DNA from: Niveispirillum cyanobacteriorum
GTDB lineage: Bacteria; Pseudomonadota; Alphaproteobacteria; Azospirillales; Azospirillaceae
Reading direction: 5' to 3'
Assembly: GCF_002868735.1 (NCBI RefSeq)
Contig: NZ_CP025612.1
Span: forward strand, 124,001-188,000
DNA length: 64,000 bases
Below, one piece after another: positions 8,895 through 17,154 of this stretch (position 1 is its first letter; every line of letters starts with the position of its first letter). Under the pieces are notes generated by a model. That model saw nothing but the letters and a program-made list of their open reading frames with translations. It searched no databases and was not told the origin of the DNA. Made by a program: the position numbers and the translations under genes.

Positions 8895-9182
8895 ATGAAC
8901 GCCTTCGCACCCCCCAACGGCTTCACCGCCGCCCCCGCACCGGCCAGCGCCCCCAGCGGCGACGAGGCGATCCGTACCCGCCTATTCGATCAGTTTAATG
9001 CCTTCTGGATGAATGCCACCCGTGAAGGCGTGCCCTATGACATGATCGGTACCATGTCCGTGACGGCTGCCGTCTATGGCCTTCTGGCCAAGCATGGTGT
9101 GGGCACGACGGCTGAGTTTCTGGAAGGAATGGCCAATGACGTGCGCACGGGCATGTTCGCTGTTCCGCCGCGTCCGAACTGA
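8895..9182 (+). CDS. Small unknown protein at the end of the flgKL operon
   Basis: A 95-residue protein with a strong ribosome-binding site (AAGGAG, 9 bp before ATG 8895), 28 bp after flgL. Residues 1-25 are Ala/Pro-rich. The rest is compact and helical-looking (RLFDQFNAFWMNATREGVPYD, then TAAVYGLLAKHGVGTTAEFLEGM). There is no signal peptide or membrane segment. I do not recognise the family. Position suggests a flagellar accessory or chaperone role, which is inference. A very strong hairpin follows. Confidence 0.65.
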   Translation: MNAFAPPNGFTAAPAPASAPSGDEAIRTRLFDQFNAFWMNATREGVPYDMIGTMSVTAAVYGLLAKHGVGTTAEFLEGMANDVRTGMFAVPPRPN

Positions 9183-9231
9183 TCGGCTGTAACGGCACTG
9201 CTGTCACATTGTTTCAAGGTTGAGAGTGCCC

Positions 9232-9267
9232 AAGGGGCCGGTCCATCCGCGGATGGACCGGCCCCTT
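9232..9267 (+). terminator. 36-bp perfect palindrome, operon-end hairpin
   Basis: An 18-bp arm (AAGGGGCCGGTCCATCCG) is followed immediately by its exact reverse complement at 9250-9267. It sits 50 bp after the small gene. A T-rich run is weak. It closes the flgKL transcript before the flgE promoter. Confidence 0.75.
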
Positions 9268-9416
9268 CTCTGTCCGGACGGACCCCGGCAAAAGACACCG
9301 CTACCCCGGCAAAATCCGCCCAGTAGCATCTTCCACCCCGGAAAGTGGCAGGTAATGCCGATCAGGTTCAGTTTATAAATCCAATTAAATCAGTGCATTA
9401 GAAATTTTTCGGGAGT

Positions 9417-9432
9417 TGGCATCGAACTTGCT
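9417..9432 (+). promoter_or_regulatory. Sigma-54 (-24/-12) promoter of flgE
   Basis: TGGCATCGAACTTGCT matches TGGCAC-N5-TTGCA/T with correct GG/GC spacing. It is 42 bp upstream of the flgE ATG. Confidence 0.8.
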
Positions 9433-9474
9433 CAATAGGCCACGACACGCCATCACTCCAACGGGAGCCCTTCC

Positions 9475-12400
9475 ATGAGCATCTTCGGATCCTTGACCAC
9501 CGGCATCTCTGGCCTTCAGGCCCAGGCCGCCGCCCTTGGTCACATCTCGGACAATATCGCCAACGCCCGCACCACGGGTTACAAGCGCGTCGACACCGCT
9601 TTCACGAACCTGGTGCTGCAATCCAATGCTCGTGTGCACAATCCCGGTGGCGTGGTGGCACGCCCCAGCTATGCCAACAGCGTGGCCGGCAATATCGAAA
9701 CGGTCGACCGCACGACGAACCTCGCCATCCGTGGCCAGGGCTTCTTCAATGTCAGCCGCCTTACGGAAGTCAATGGTACTTCGGTTCCGACCGGCGAGCG
9801 CTACTACACCCGTGACGGTTCCTTCGAACTGAATGACGAGCGCATCCTGGTCAACCGCTCCGGCTTTGCGCTGAACGGCTATATCTACAGCGAGGCGACG
9901 AACTCTTTCTCGACCTCCGCGACGCCCATCCAGGTCACGGCCGACATTGACAGCCCGGTTCCGACCAAGTCGATTGAGCTGCGTGCGAACCTGCCGACCG
10001 ATCCGACGCCGGGCCAGCCGATCCAGCCGACCACGATCCAGATATTTGACAGCACGGGTAAGCCGCGCGACATCACCCTGGGCTGGCGTCCGGGTCAGGT
10101 GGATGGTGCCTGGCGCCTGTCCGTCGACACGCCGGGCGCTGTCGGCAGCCTGCCGCTGTCCGGAAACCTGGATGGCTTCCCGGTCTCGGCCCAGTCCACC
10201 TCACTGACCCAGGGCATCACGCCCCGTAAGCAGATTGAGGAAGTGCAATTCACGTCGCCCAATGGCGACGGCGCCTTCAAGATCGGCGATACCTATCGTG
10301 TCTCAATCAATGGCGTAGAATTCACCGAGACGGTGACCACCACCAACTCCTCTCAGCTGTCCAATTTGACCGGTGTCGCCCAGTCCCTGGCCGACAAGAT
10401 CAACGGCGCCGTGCCGCCGGTTGGTGTGACCGCCAACGTCTCCAATGGCCGTCTGCGCATCTCTGCCACCACGGCGGGCGATGATTTCACCCTGACGACC
10501 AACGTCAATAATGCGACGCCTACCGTCAACACGGCCAACGCACCGGTCACGACCGCCGCGACCAGCACGCAGCAGCAGCAGTCCGTGATCACCTTCGCGG
10601 GCAGCTCGGTCGATATCGGTGACGAATTCACCCTGAATGTCGATAATAACAGCACCCAGACCTATACCGTGAAGGTGACGGCGGCCAATATTGGTCAGCT
10701 GAAAGACCTGAACGGTGTCGTGACGGCGCTGGCCGCCCAGGTGAATGCCAACTCCTCCACGGAGAAGGTTATTGCCTCGGTGACGGGCAACACGCTGACC
10801 CTGCGTGGCACGACGGTCGGCGACAGCTTCAATGTCGGTGAGCAGTCCGGCACGACCACGACTGCGGCATCGTCGTCGGCGGCCCAGGTCACGGAACTGA
10901 GCTACCCGAACCGTGACATCAAGTCCGACGAGAACGATATGTCGGTGACGATCAACGGGACGACCATCACGTACTCGCCTGTCTCCGGTAATGACATGGC
11001 GACTGAACTGGGCAGCTTCGCCGCTGATATCAACGCCCAGGCCCTGGGTGTGACGGCGTCCGTGTCCGGCACCCGCCTGGTTCTGACGGCTGATAGTGTC
11101 AACACAGCCTTCAGCGTCAGCGGCCGTGACCGCCTCATGCAAGCCAATGTCAGCAATGCGCCGCCGGCCGACAACACGACCTTCGTCAGCTCGGTCCAGG
11201 GCAATATCACCGGTTCACGTCAGACGCAGCGCATCTCCATCACGGGCGTGCCCGGCGATGTCGGCGCCACCTACTCGGTGACATTGCGCAGCCCGTCGAC
11301 CAACCAGGTCGATCCCATCGCCCTTAAAGGCACGACGACGACCCAGCCCTCGACCTCTGCCGCACAGGTGACGGAAGTCTCCTATCCCAGCACGGCGCCG
11401 AAGGTCGGCGACGTCTATAGCGTGACCATCAACGGTACCGCCTACAATTACGGCCCCCTGACCCAGGCGGACCTGGACGGTCTGCCGACGCAGCCGCCGA
11501 CGACGTCGGAAGCTCTGACCAACCTGTTCCTGCCGCAGATCACCTCTGCCGACGTGACGCCGACGGTCAGCGGCAATAAGCTGGTTCTGACCGGCAATGC
11601 CGTCAACACGGCCTTCCGCCTGACGGGTACCGATGAACTGGCAACCGATCCTTCGTCGCAGTTCTTCGACTTCTCCACCACGACCGCGACGCCGGCAGTC
11701 GGCAACCGCTATGCCGTCACCATGAATGGCACCACCTATGCGGTGCAGATCACCGAACAGAATATCGGTGATTTCCCAACGCCGGCCAGCGTGCTGGACA
11801 GCCTCATCACCAAGGTCGGCAATGATTTCGGTGCCCCCTTCACTGCATCCGCCATCAAGAATGACGGTGTCACCACTGGCATCCTGCTGACGGCGAAGGA
11901 TGCGAGCATTCAGTTGAACGGCACCCAGGAAGTGGCTCCGAACTTCAACCGTACCATCACCTACACGACGACCGGCAACGAAGTGTCGCTGGATGAGATC
12001 GCTGCCAATCTGGCTCTGAAGGTCAACCAGGAAAGCGGCATTCCCGTGCAGGCGACCTCGGTCGGCGGCGTGATCACCATGACCAGCAACCAGGATGGTA
12101 TTCCCTTCCTGGGTGAGCCCAGCTCCAACATCGGCACCACGCCGCCGCACATCACACTGAACTTCGGCGGTACGCTGCCGAATGGTGATGCGGCGAAGGC
12201 CGGTACGCTGTCCAGCCTGTCATCCGCCAATGTTGGCACCGGCAATGCCACGGTGAGCGCCGTGACCGAAGGCGGCCAGCCCGCCCAAGTCAGCTTCACC
12301 GTCGATTATGGCAACGGTCCGCAGCGCATCACGCTGGATCTCGGGACCTTCGGTGAAGCCACAGGCCTGACGGAGTACGAGGGCAATGCCATCAACGTGA

Positions 12401-12786
12401 CCTCCCTGCTTCAGGATGGCAGCCCGCAGGGTACCTTCCGCGATGTGGAAATCCGCGAAAACGGTGACGTTGTTGCCAACTATGACAATGGTCGCCGCCG
12501 CGTGATCGCACAGGTGCCGCTGGTGCTGTTCAACAATGCGAACGCTCTGGGCCGTGAAACGGGCGGTACCTTCACCGAAACGGCGGATAGCGGTCGCGCC
12601 CGCTTCACCTCTACCGGCGTCAATGGTGCCGGTGTGATCGCCGCCAGCTCCATCGAAGGATCGAACGTCGATATCGCCCAGGAGTTCACCAAGCTGATCG
12701 TGGCGCAGCGGTCCTACACGGCTAATACCCGCGTGATCACGACCACCGACGAAATGCTGACGGAGACGATCAACCTGAAGCGGTAA
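9475..12786 (+). CDS. flgE: Giant flagellar hook protein FlgE
   Basis: A 1103-residue hook protein, more than twice the usual 400 or so. Conserved ends are clear: MSIFGSLTTGISGLQAQAAA, SDNIANARTTGYKR, then at the C-terminus SNVDIAQEFTKLIVAQRSYT and TTDEMLTETINLKR. Between about residues 250 and 815 lies an array of imperfect 80-95-residue beta-rich modules. Each has a G-D-x-Y-x-V-x-I/M-N-G strand, a helix with LADKIN or LAAQVN, and a strand pair like ASVSGTRLVLTA. Copies start near residues 252, 366, 469, 630 and 729. It has its own sigma-54 promoter and terminator, so it is monocistronic. Confidence 0.92.
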   Translation: MSIFGSLTTGISGLQAQAAALGHISDNIANARTTGYKRVDTAFTNLVLQSNARVHNPGGVVARPSYANSVAGNIETVDRTTNLAIRGQGFFNVSRLTEVNGTSVPTGERYYTRDGSFELNDERILVNRSGFALNGYIYSEATNSFSTSATPIQVTADIDSPVPTKSIELRANLPTDPTPGQPIQPTTIQIFDSTGKPRDITLGWRPGQVDGAWRLSVDTPGAVGSLPLSGNLDGFPVSAQSTSLTQGITPRKQIEEVQFTSPNGDGAFKIGDTYRVSINGVEFTETVTTTNSSQLSNLTGVAQSLADKINGAVPPVGVTANVSNGRLRISATTAGDDFTLTTNVNNATPTVNTANAPVTTAATSTQQQQSVITFAGSSVDIGDEFTLNVDNNSTQTYTVKVTAANIGQLKDLNGVVTALAAQVNANSSTEKVIASVTGNTLTLRGTTVGDSFNVGEQSGTTTTAASSSAAQVTELSYPNRDIKSDENDMSVTINGTTITYSPVSGNDMATELGSFAADINAQALGVTASVSGTRLVLTADSVNTAFSVSGRDRLMQANVSNAPPADNTTFVSSVQGNITGSRQTQRISITGVPGDVGATYSVTLRSPSTNQVDPIALKGTTTTQPSTSAAQVTEVSYPSTAPKVGDVYSVTINGTAYNYGPLTQADLDGLPTQPPTTSEALTNLFLPQITSADVTPTVSGNKLVLTGNAVNTAFRLTGTDELATDPSSQFFDFSTTTATPAVGNRYAVTMNGTTYAVQITEQNIGDFPTPASVLDSLITKVGNDFGAPFTASAIKNDGVTTGILLTAKDASIQLNGTQEVAPNFNRTITYTTTGNEVSLDEIAANLALKVNQESGIPVQATSVGGVITMTSNQDGIPFLGEPSSNIGTTPPHITLNFGGTLPNGDAAKAGTLSSLSSANVGTGNATVSAVTEGGQPAQVSFTVDYGNGPQRITLDLGTFGEATGLTEYEGNAINVTSLLQDGSPQGTFRDVEIRENGDVVANYDNGRRRVIAQVPLVLFNNANALGRETGGTFTETADSGRARFTSTGVNGAGVIAASSIEGSNVDIAQEFTKLIVAQRSYTANTRVITTTDEMLTETINLKR

Positions 12787-12833
12787 CCTGACGGGCGGCA
12801 GCGGCCCCTTACCCCTAGCTGCATGGCGTGTCG

Positions 12834-12873
12834 ATCCCGGCCCCCTCCCGTGGGGCCGGGATTTCGCTTTTTT
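12834..12873 (+). terminator. Rho-independent terminator of flgE
   Basis: An 11-bp perfect stem (12834-12844 with 12852-12862) and 7-nt loop, followed by a T-rich tail ending in TTTTTT at 12868-12873. Confidence 0.88.
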
Positions 12874-12938
12874 GGGGTTTGGTCAGACCGGTCGTGGCAG
12901 TACAATTCCGGTGACTATCGTCTGCTGCCGCCTGTGCC

Positions 12939-13544
12939 ATGTCCATCTCCGGCATCTCTTCTGCGCTGTTCACACCCACCGCCGGCCAGGGACGGCGGGG
13001 ACAGGGTGCGGCTGGCACGGGTCAGGCGGCGGAGACGGCGCCGCCGGGAACGCCGGCGGCTGAAAAGAACCTTACCAGCGACCAGCAGTCACAACTGCGG
13101 GAACTGAAGAAGACCGATGCCGAGGTGCGGACCCATGAGCAGGCGCACAAGACGGCGGGTGGCCCCTATGCGGGCAGCATTCAGCTTGAATATACGACCG
13201 GACCGGATGGGCGCCGCTATGCGACCGCCGGTGAGGTGCCGATTGATGTTTCTCCGGTAAGGGGGAACCCCGAAGCCACCATCACCAAGATGGAGGTCGT
13301 GAAACGGGCGGCGCTGGCACCCCAGAACCCTTCCCCCCAGGACCGGGCCGTGGCTTCGCAGGCCGATGCCACAAAGGCCCAGGCACAGACGGAGCTGCGG
13401 CAATCGCGGTCAGGCGATGAGCAGGATGGCAATGCCCAGAGCGGGGGATTGCTGCAGGTCAATGCCCTGCAGGTGGCAAGCAACTACCAGAGGGCTGCGT
13501 CCGTGACGCAACCCGCCTTCAATGTAGTAGCGATTTCAGCGTAG
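12939..13544 (+). CDS. SprA-related putative metalloprotease-like protein
   Basis: A 201-residue protein of the SprA-related (CJM1_0395-like) family, annotated as putative zinc metalloproteases. The core reads [20 protein letters not shown], then [17 protein letters not shown] and [22 protein letters not shown]. The HEQAH motif fits a zinc-binding HExxH helix. N-terminal (residues 10-40) and C-terminal segments are low-complexity. There is no obvious signal peptide. It lies between flgE and an unknown convergent gene. The role is unproven. Confidence 0.8.
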   Translation: MSISGISSALFTPTAGQGRRGQGAAGTGQAAETAPPGTPAAEKNLTSDQQSQLRELKKTDAEVRTHEQAHKTAGGPYAGSIQLEYTTGPDGRRYATAGEVPIDVSPVRGNPEATITKMEVVKRAALAPQNPSPQDRAVASQADATKAQAQTELRQSRSGDEQDGNAQSGGLLQVNALQVASNYQRAASVTQPAFNVVAISA

Positions 13545-13554
13545 GGAACGGCGA

Positions 13555-14361
13555 TCAGCCGAACAGCGCGTTGTTCAGTTTGGCTGTACCGGACAGGCCA
13601 GTATCGAAATTTTGCGCAGCGGTCAGCATGTTCTGCAATTCCAGCTGTCCCACGGACTGTTGCGGCACGCCGTCACCTGCCCTGGGCTGTTGCGCCACCG
13701 TGTCATAATCCTTGCGGTAGACACCCATGGACATCTGGATCGCATAATTCTTGGACGTGAGGACATTACCCTTGCTGTCCTTCACGGGGCCGTTCCCGTC
13801 ATTGGTGACTTTGATGTAATAGTCACCGGCAGGCAACTTGTATTCACCCTTCTGCAGGGCCTTGTAATTCTCGGTGGTCGATCCCAGTCCCTCTTTGCTG
13901 TCAGCCACAACGGCGCCATAGCGGGACATGACCTGTACGCGCAGACCGGGATCGCCCAGAACACCGATCTGGGCCTCACCTGCGGTCTGCACACGAACCT
14001 TGAATACGTCGCCCTTGTCGTCCTTCTTGATATTTGAATAGACGTTCAGACGGGTACTGTCCTTGACCAGTGTGCCGATATCGGTGGCGGCACCATTGGT
14101 GGAGTAGGGCGACTTACGCACCTGCTTCTCAAAGGTCTGCACCTGAATCTTCGACTGCGCCTCGGACTTCTTGTTAGCCTTGGCGGTCGCTTCTGCGAAC
14201 TCTGCCAACTGCTTCTCAATGTTTGAGAGCTTCTTGGTGGTGTCTGCGATTACGGCAGAGGCGGCGGCAGTACCGGTAAGGCCGGGCGTAGGGTTAGTCG
14301 TCACCAGAGTTGAACTGCTGGTGGTCAGAACCGAACTCGACCCGCTGACGGACGAGACCAT
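13555..14361 (-). CDS. Unknown 268-aa protein in the flagellar locus
   Basis: The family is not recognised. Residues 1-40 are Ser/Thr/Ala-rich without a classical signal peptide, like the disordered N-termini of flagellar export substrates. Residues 40-85 form a charged heptad-like helix (IEKQLAEFAEATAKANKKSE). Residues 95-225 look beta-rich with KLPAGDYYIKVTNDGNG, similar to secreted pre-peptidase-type sandwiches. The C-terminus is short and helical (QLELQNMLTAAQNFDTGL). The ATG at 14361 has AAGGGAG upstream. It lies downstream of flaF on the same strand, so it may be a secreted flagellar accessory; that is inference. Confidence 0.6.
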   Translation of the reverse strand: MVSSVSGSSSVLTTSSSTLVTTNPTPGLTGTAAASAVIADTTKKLSNIEKQLAEFAEATAKANKKSEAQSKIQVQTFEKQVRKSPYSTNGAATDIGTLVKDSTRLNVYSNIKKDDKGDVFKVRVQTAGEAQIGVLGDPGLRVQVMSRYGAVVADSKEGLGSTTENYKALQKGEYKLPAGDYYIKVTNDGNGPVKDSKGNVLTSKNYAIQMSMGVYRKDYDTVAQQPRAGDGVPQQSVGQLELQNMLTAAQNFDTGLSGTAKLNNALFG

Positions 14362-14516
14362 GGCAAGTCTCCCTTCACCTTATGACCACCTGACATGCAG
14401 ACGGTCGTAAAAAGCCCCCTTCATCGAACCAATTTATAGGGCGATTAGATAAAATGCAATCTGTTCCGTTCGATTTCTCTGGCGATTCCCAAAGAAACCG
14501 AACCGAGATGCTGTCA

Positions 14517-14990
14517 TCAAATCGAAATGCTGAGCTTGCCAGGGGCGCCGGGAGGCGGTGCCTGCGGCTTGGGCATCGGTGCTGTCTGCGGCGGAGCCGA
14601 CGCGGACGCCGCAGCCGGTGATGCCGCAGACGCCGCCGGGCGCTGTGACAGGCCAGTAGCCACGGCCCGATTGATATCGATCAGCCGATCCAGCTTGTTG
14701 ACATCCAGGTCAATGAGCCGGTCAAAGGTCTGCCTGTCGACAATGATAGACAGAGCCAGCACATTGTCGCGGATATCCTTCGGGAGCGGACATTCCGGAT
14801 CGACCATGGACGTCTGAAATATCGTCCATAGCCGCTGATTGAGGGAAAGCGCCTGCCGCAACAGATCCGGATTCTCCGGCGCTTGCCGGGCGTGGATCAG
14901 GCGGCGTGCCGCTTCCGTAAGGCCCCAGGCCTCGACATCGCGAGGATCATCGGAAGTGGGACGATTGCTGTACCCCGTCGCAGGCTTCAT
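14517..14990 (-). CDS. flaF: Flagellar biosynthesis regulator FlaF, with C-terminal tail
   Basis: A 157-residue FlaF. Residues 1-115 carry the family pattern: DPRDVEAWGLTEAARRLIHA, LSLNQRLWTIFQTSMVDPEC, then PLPKDIRDNVLALSIIVDRQTF. FlaF is a positive factor for flagellin translation and secretion and works opposite FlbT in alphaproteobacteria (known in Caulobacter). Residues 116-157 form an Ala/Pro/Ser-rich tail beyond the usual FlaF length. The ATG at 14990 starts at the conserved N-terminus; a longer frame to 15083 is not conserved in style. FlbT is encoded 14 kb away, next to flagellin. Confidence 0.85.
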   Translation of the reverse strand: MKPATGYSNRPTSDDPRDVEAWGLTEAARRLIHARQAPENPDLLRQALSLNQRLWTIFQTSMVDPECPLPKDIRDNVLALSIIVDRQTFDRLIDLDVNKLDRLIDINRAVATGLSQRPAASAASPAAASASAPPQTAPMPKPQAPPPGAPGKLSISI

Positions 14991-15135
14991 AACGTTCGCC
15001 GTGCCCTTTGAACGGTAAATCCATAGATGCAGTATTCCACATCGGGGTACGCCCGACAAGGATAATGGCCTACAGTGAGCCACCGCGCGAAAGCCGGCGG
15101 GCTGTGCATCGGTATAGTAGGGTGACGGGGGACAG

Positions 15136-17127
15136 ATGACGGGCGTGCCGGTTACAGCCGAACAGGCAGTGCGTATGCATCAGGATGGTGACCTGGCGGG
15201 TGCGGCGCGTGCGTACCGTGCCTTGCTGACAAGAGATCCACGCAATGCGCAGCTGCTGAACCTGCTGGGTGTTGCCTTATTGCAGATGGGCGACCCAGTG
15301 GAAGCCGTGCGCCTGCTGAAGGAGGCGGCCAAGCGCCAGCCGCAAGCCGCAGACATCCAGGACAATCTGGGCAGTGCCTTGAGGGCTGCCGGTCATCCGG
15401 CACCCGCCGTGGAAGCACATCGCAAGGCGCTCCAGCAGCGCCCCGATCATTCTCCCTACCTGTTCAATCTCGGAAATGCCTATGCGGCTATGGGTGCCCA
15501 CCGGCAGGCCATTGACGCCTACCGCCGATCCCTGGACGGGCGCCCAGGGCATGCGGGGGCCATGTTCAATCTGGCCAACAGCCAGCGGGCCATCGGCGAA
15601 CTGGAAGCCGCAGTGGCTTCCTACCGGCAACTGCTGGCCGCTAACCCCTCACATGCGCAGGCCTGGAATAATCTCGGTGCCGTTCTGGCCCTGCGGGGGG
15701 AACTGGCGGGTGCTGAGCAGGCCTATCGTCAGGCTTTGGCGGCGCGGCCCGGTCATGCGGAAACCTTGTCGAATCTGGGTAATGTCCTAGTCGAACGTGG
15801 CAAGCTGGGCGAAGCGCTGGCTTTTCACCGGGCAGCGGTGGATGCGGCACCGGAAAGTTCGGAGGCCTTTATCTTCCTGGGCGTGGCGCTACAGGAACTA
15901 GATCAGATGGATGCGGCCATTGATGCCTATCGTCTGGGTCTGTGTCTGGAACAGGATAATGTTCAGGGGCTGACCAACCTGGGTGCTGCCCTGGAACTGA
16001 CCGGTCAGTTGGCAGAGGCAGAGACCGTCCTGTCCCGGGCCCTGACCATTGCGCCCGGTTCGGGCGAGGTGTGGGGCAATTTGGGTCTCTGCCGTCTTGC
16101 GCAAGGGGACCGCGCGCGGGGTTGCGCGGCCATTGACAGGGCGCTGGAGCTGGACCCCGATCTGGCCCGTGTCCGGGTCGCCCGTGCGCTTCTCCGCCTA
16201 GACGACGGCGCGCTTTGCGAGGGTTGGTCGGACTATGCTTGGCGTTTTGCAGCGGGCGAGGCATTGCCCGATCGGCATTTCACCGTCCCTCTATGGAGCG
16301 GCGACAAGGCATCCAACAAACGGCTGCTGATCTGGCGGGAACAGGGGTTGGGCGATGAGTTGATGTTCGCAAGCTTCTATCCGGAAGCGATCAGCCGTGT
16401 CGGACAGGCAGTGATCGAGTGTGATCCCCGTCTTGTCGGGCTTTTCACCCGCAGTTTCCCATCGGCATCCATTCGGGCGCAGCGGTTGCCGCCCGACGGG
16501 TCGGATGCTCCCGAACGCCCGGACGCCGATCTGCATGTCCCCGCCGGTGATCTGGCCGGCTTGCTCGCCCCGTCCCTGTCTGGCTTTACGGGCGCACCTT
16601 ATCTGGTGGTCGACCGGAAGCGATCGGAAATGTCCCGTCAGTGGTTGGCGGAGTTGCCCCCAGGGCTGCGAGTTGGCATCTGTTGGCGCTCCCGATTGAT
16701 AACCACGCGTCGTCGCCACAACTATGCGGATGTGAGCGCCTGGGCACCGTTGCTCGCCATGCCGGATATTCAGGTAGTCAACCTGCAATATTCGGCGCGG
16801 GATGAGGAGATTGAAGCCCTTGGGAGGGAGGGGCGCGTGCTGCATACCATGCCCGGTCTTGATCTCACCAATGATCTTGAGGGGCTTGCCGCCCTTATCG
16901 CCAATCTGGATCTGGTGATTACGGCGCCGACCGCTGTAGGGGAACTGGCAGGAGCGGTAGGCACACCCGTCTGGCGAATTGTTGGTGGCCGCGACTGGTC
17001 AACCCTTGGTGCGGCTACCCGTCCATGGTTCTCGTCCATGCGCCTATTCTTACATTCATCAGGCGTTGATGGCGGGCTTGGAGAAATTATACGATTTCTT
17101 AAGAAAAATTTGCCCCTGCATGGCTGA
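15136..17127 (+). CDS. TPR protein with glycosyltransferase-like C-terminus (FlmG-like)
   Basis: A 663-residue protein. Residues 5-345 are consecutive TPR repeats (for example ALLQMGDPVEAVRLLKEA, NLGNVLVERGKLGEALAFHR). The C-terminal 310 residues form a GT-B-like domain with WREQGLGDELMF near 397-408, VGICWRS, DLTNDLEGLAALI and APTAVGELAGAVGTPVWR. The architecture matches Caulobacter FlmG, a soluble flagellin glycosyltransferase whose TPRs bind flagellin. Two further loci in this window carry the same design (24273 and 45479). A nonulosonate pathway is nearby, so flagellin glycosylation is the best inference. The ATG at 15136 follows GGGGGAC. Confidence 0.8.
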   Translation: MTGVPVTAEQAVRMHQDGDLAGAARAYRALLTRDPRNAQLLNLLGVALLQMGDPVEAVRLLKEAAKRQPQAADIQDNLGSALRAAGHPAPAVEAHRKALQQRPDHSPYLFNLGNAYAAMGAHRQAIDAYRRSLDGRPGHAGAMFNLANSQRAIGELEAAVASYRQLLAANPSHAQAWNNLGAVLALRGELAGAEQAYRQALAARPGHAETLSNLGNVLVERGKLGEALAFHRAAVDAAPESSEAFIFLGVALQELDQMDAAIDAYRLGLCLEQDNVQGLTNLGAALELTGQLAEAETVLSRALTIAPGSGEVWGNLGLCRLAQGDRARGCAAIDRALELDPDLARVRVARALLRLDDGALCEGWSDYAWRFAAGEALPDRHFTVPLWSGDKASNKRLLIWREQGLGDELMFASFYPEAISRVGQAVIECDPRLVGLFTRSFPSASIRAQRLPPDGSDAPERPDADLHVPAGDLAGLLAPSLSGFTGAPYLVVDRKRSEMSRQWLAELPPGLRVGICWRSRLITTRRRHNYADVSAWAPLLAMPDIQVVNLQYSARDEEIEALGREGRVLHTMPGLDLTNDLEGLAALIANLDLVITAPTAVGELAGAVGTPVWRIVGGRDWSTLGAATRPWFSSMRLFLHSSGVDGGLGEIIRFLKKNLPLHG

Positions 17128-17154
17128 TATTTTATCTGTGAGCGGTTTCCAGCG

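Noticed and set aside
10303-12150. Long antisense frames inside flgE
   Set aside because: They follow the repeat array of flgE and show only composition-driven Arg/Gly patterns.
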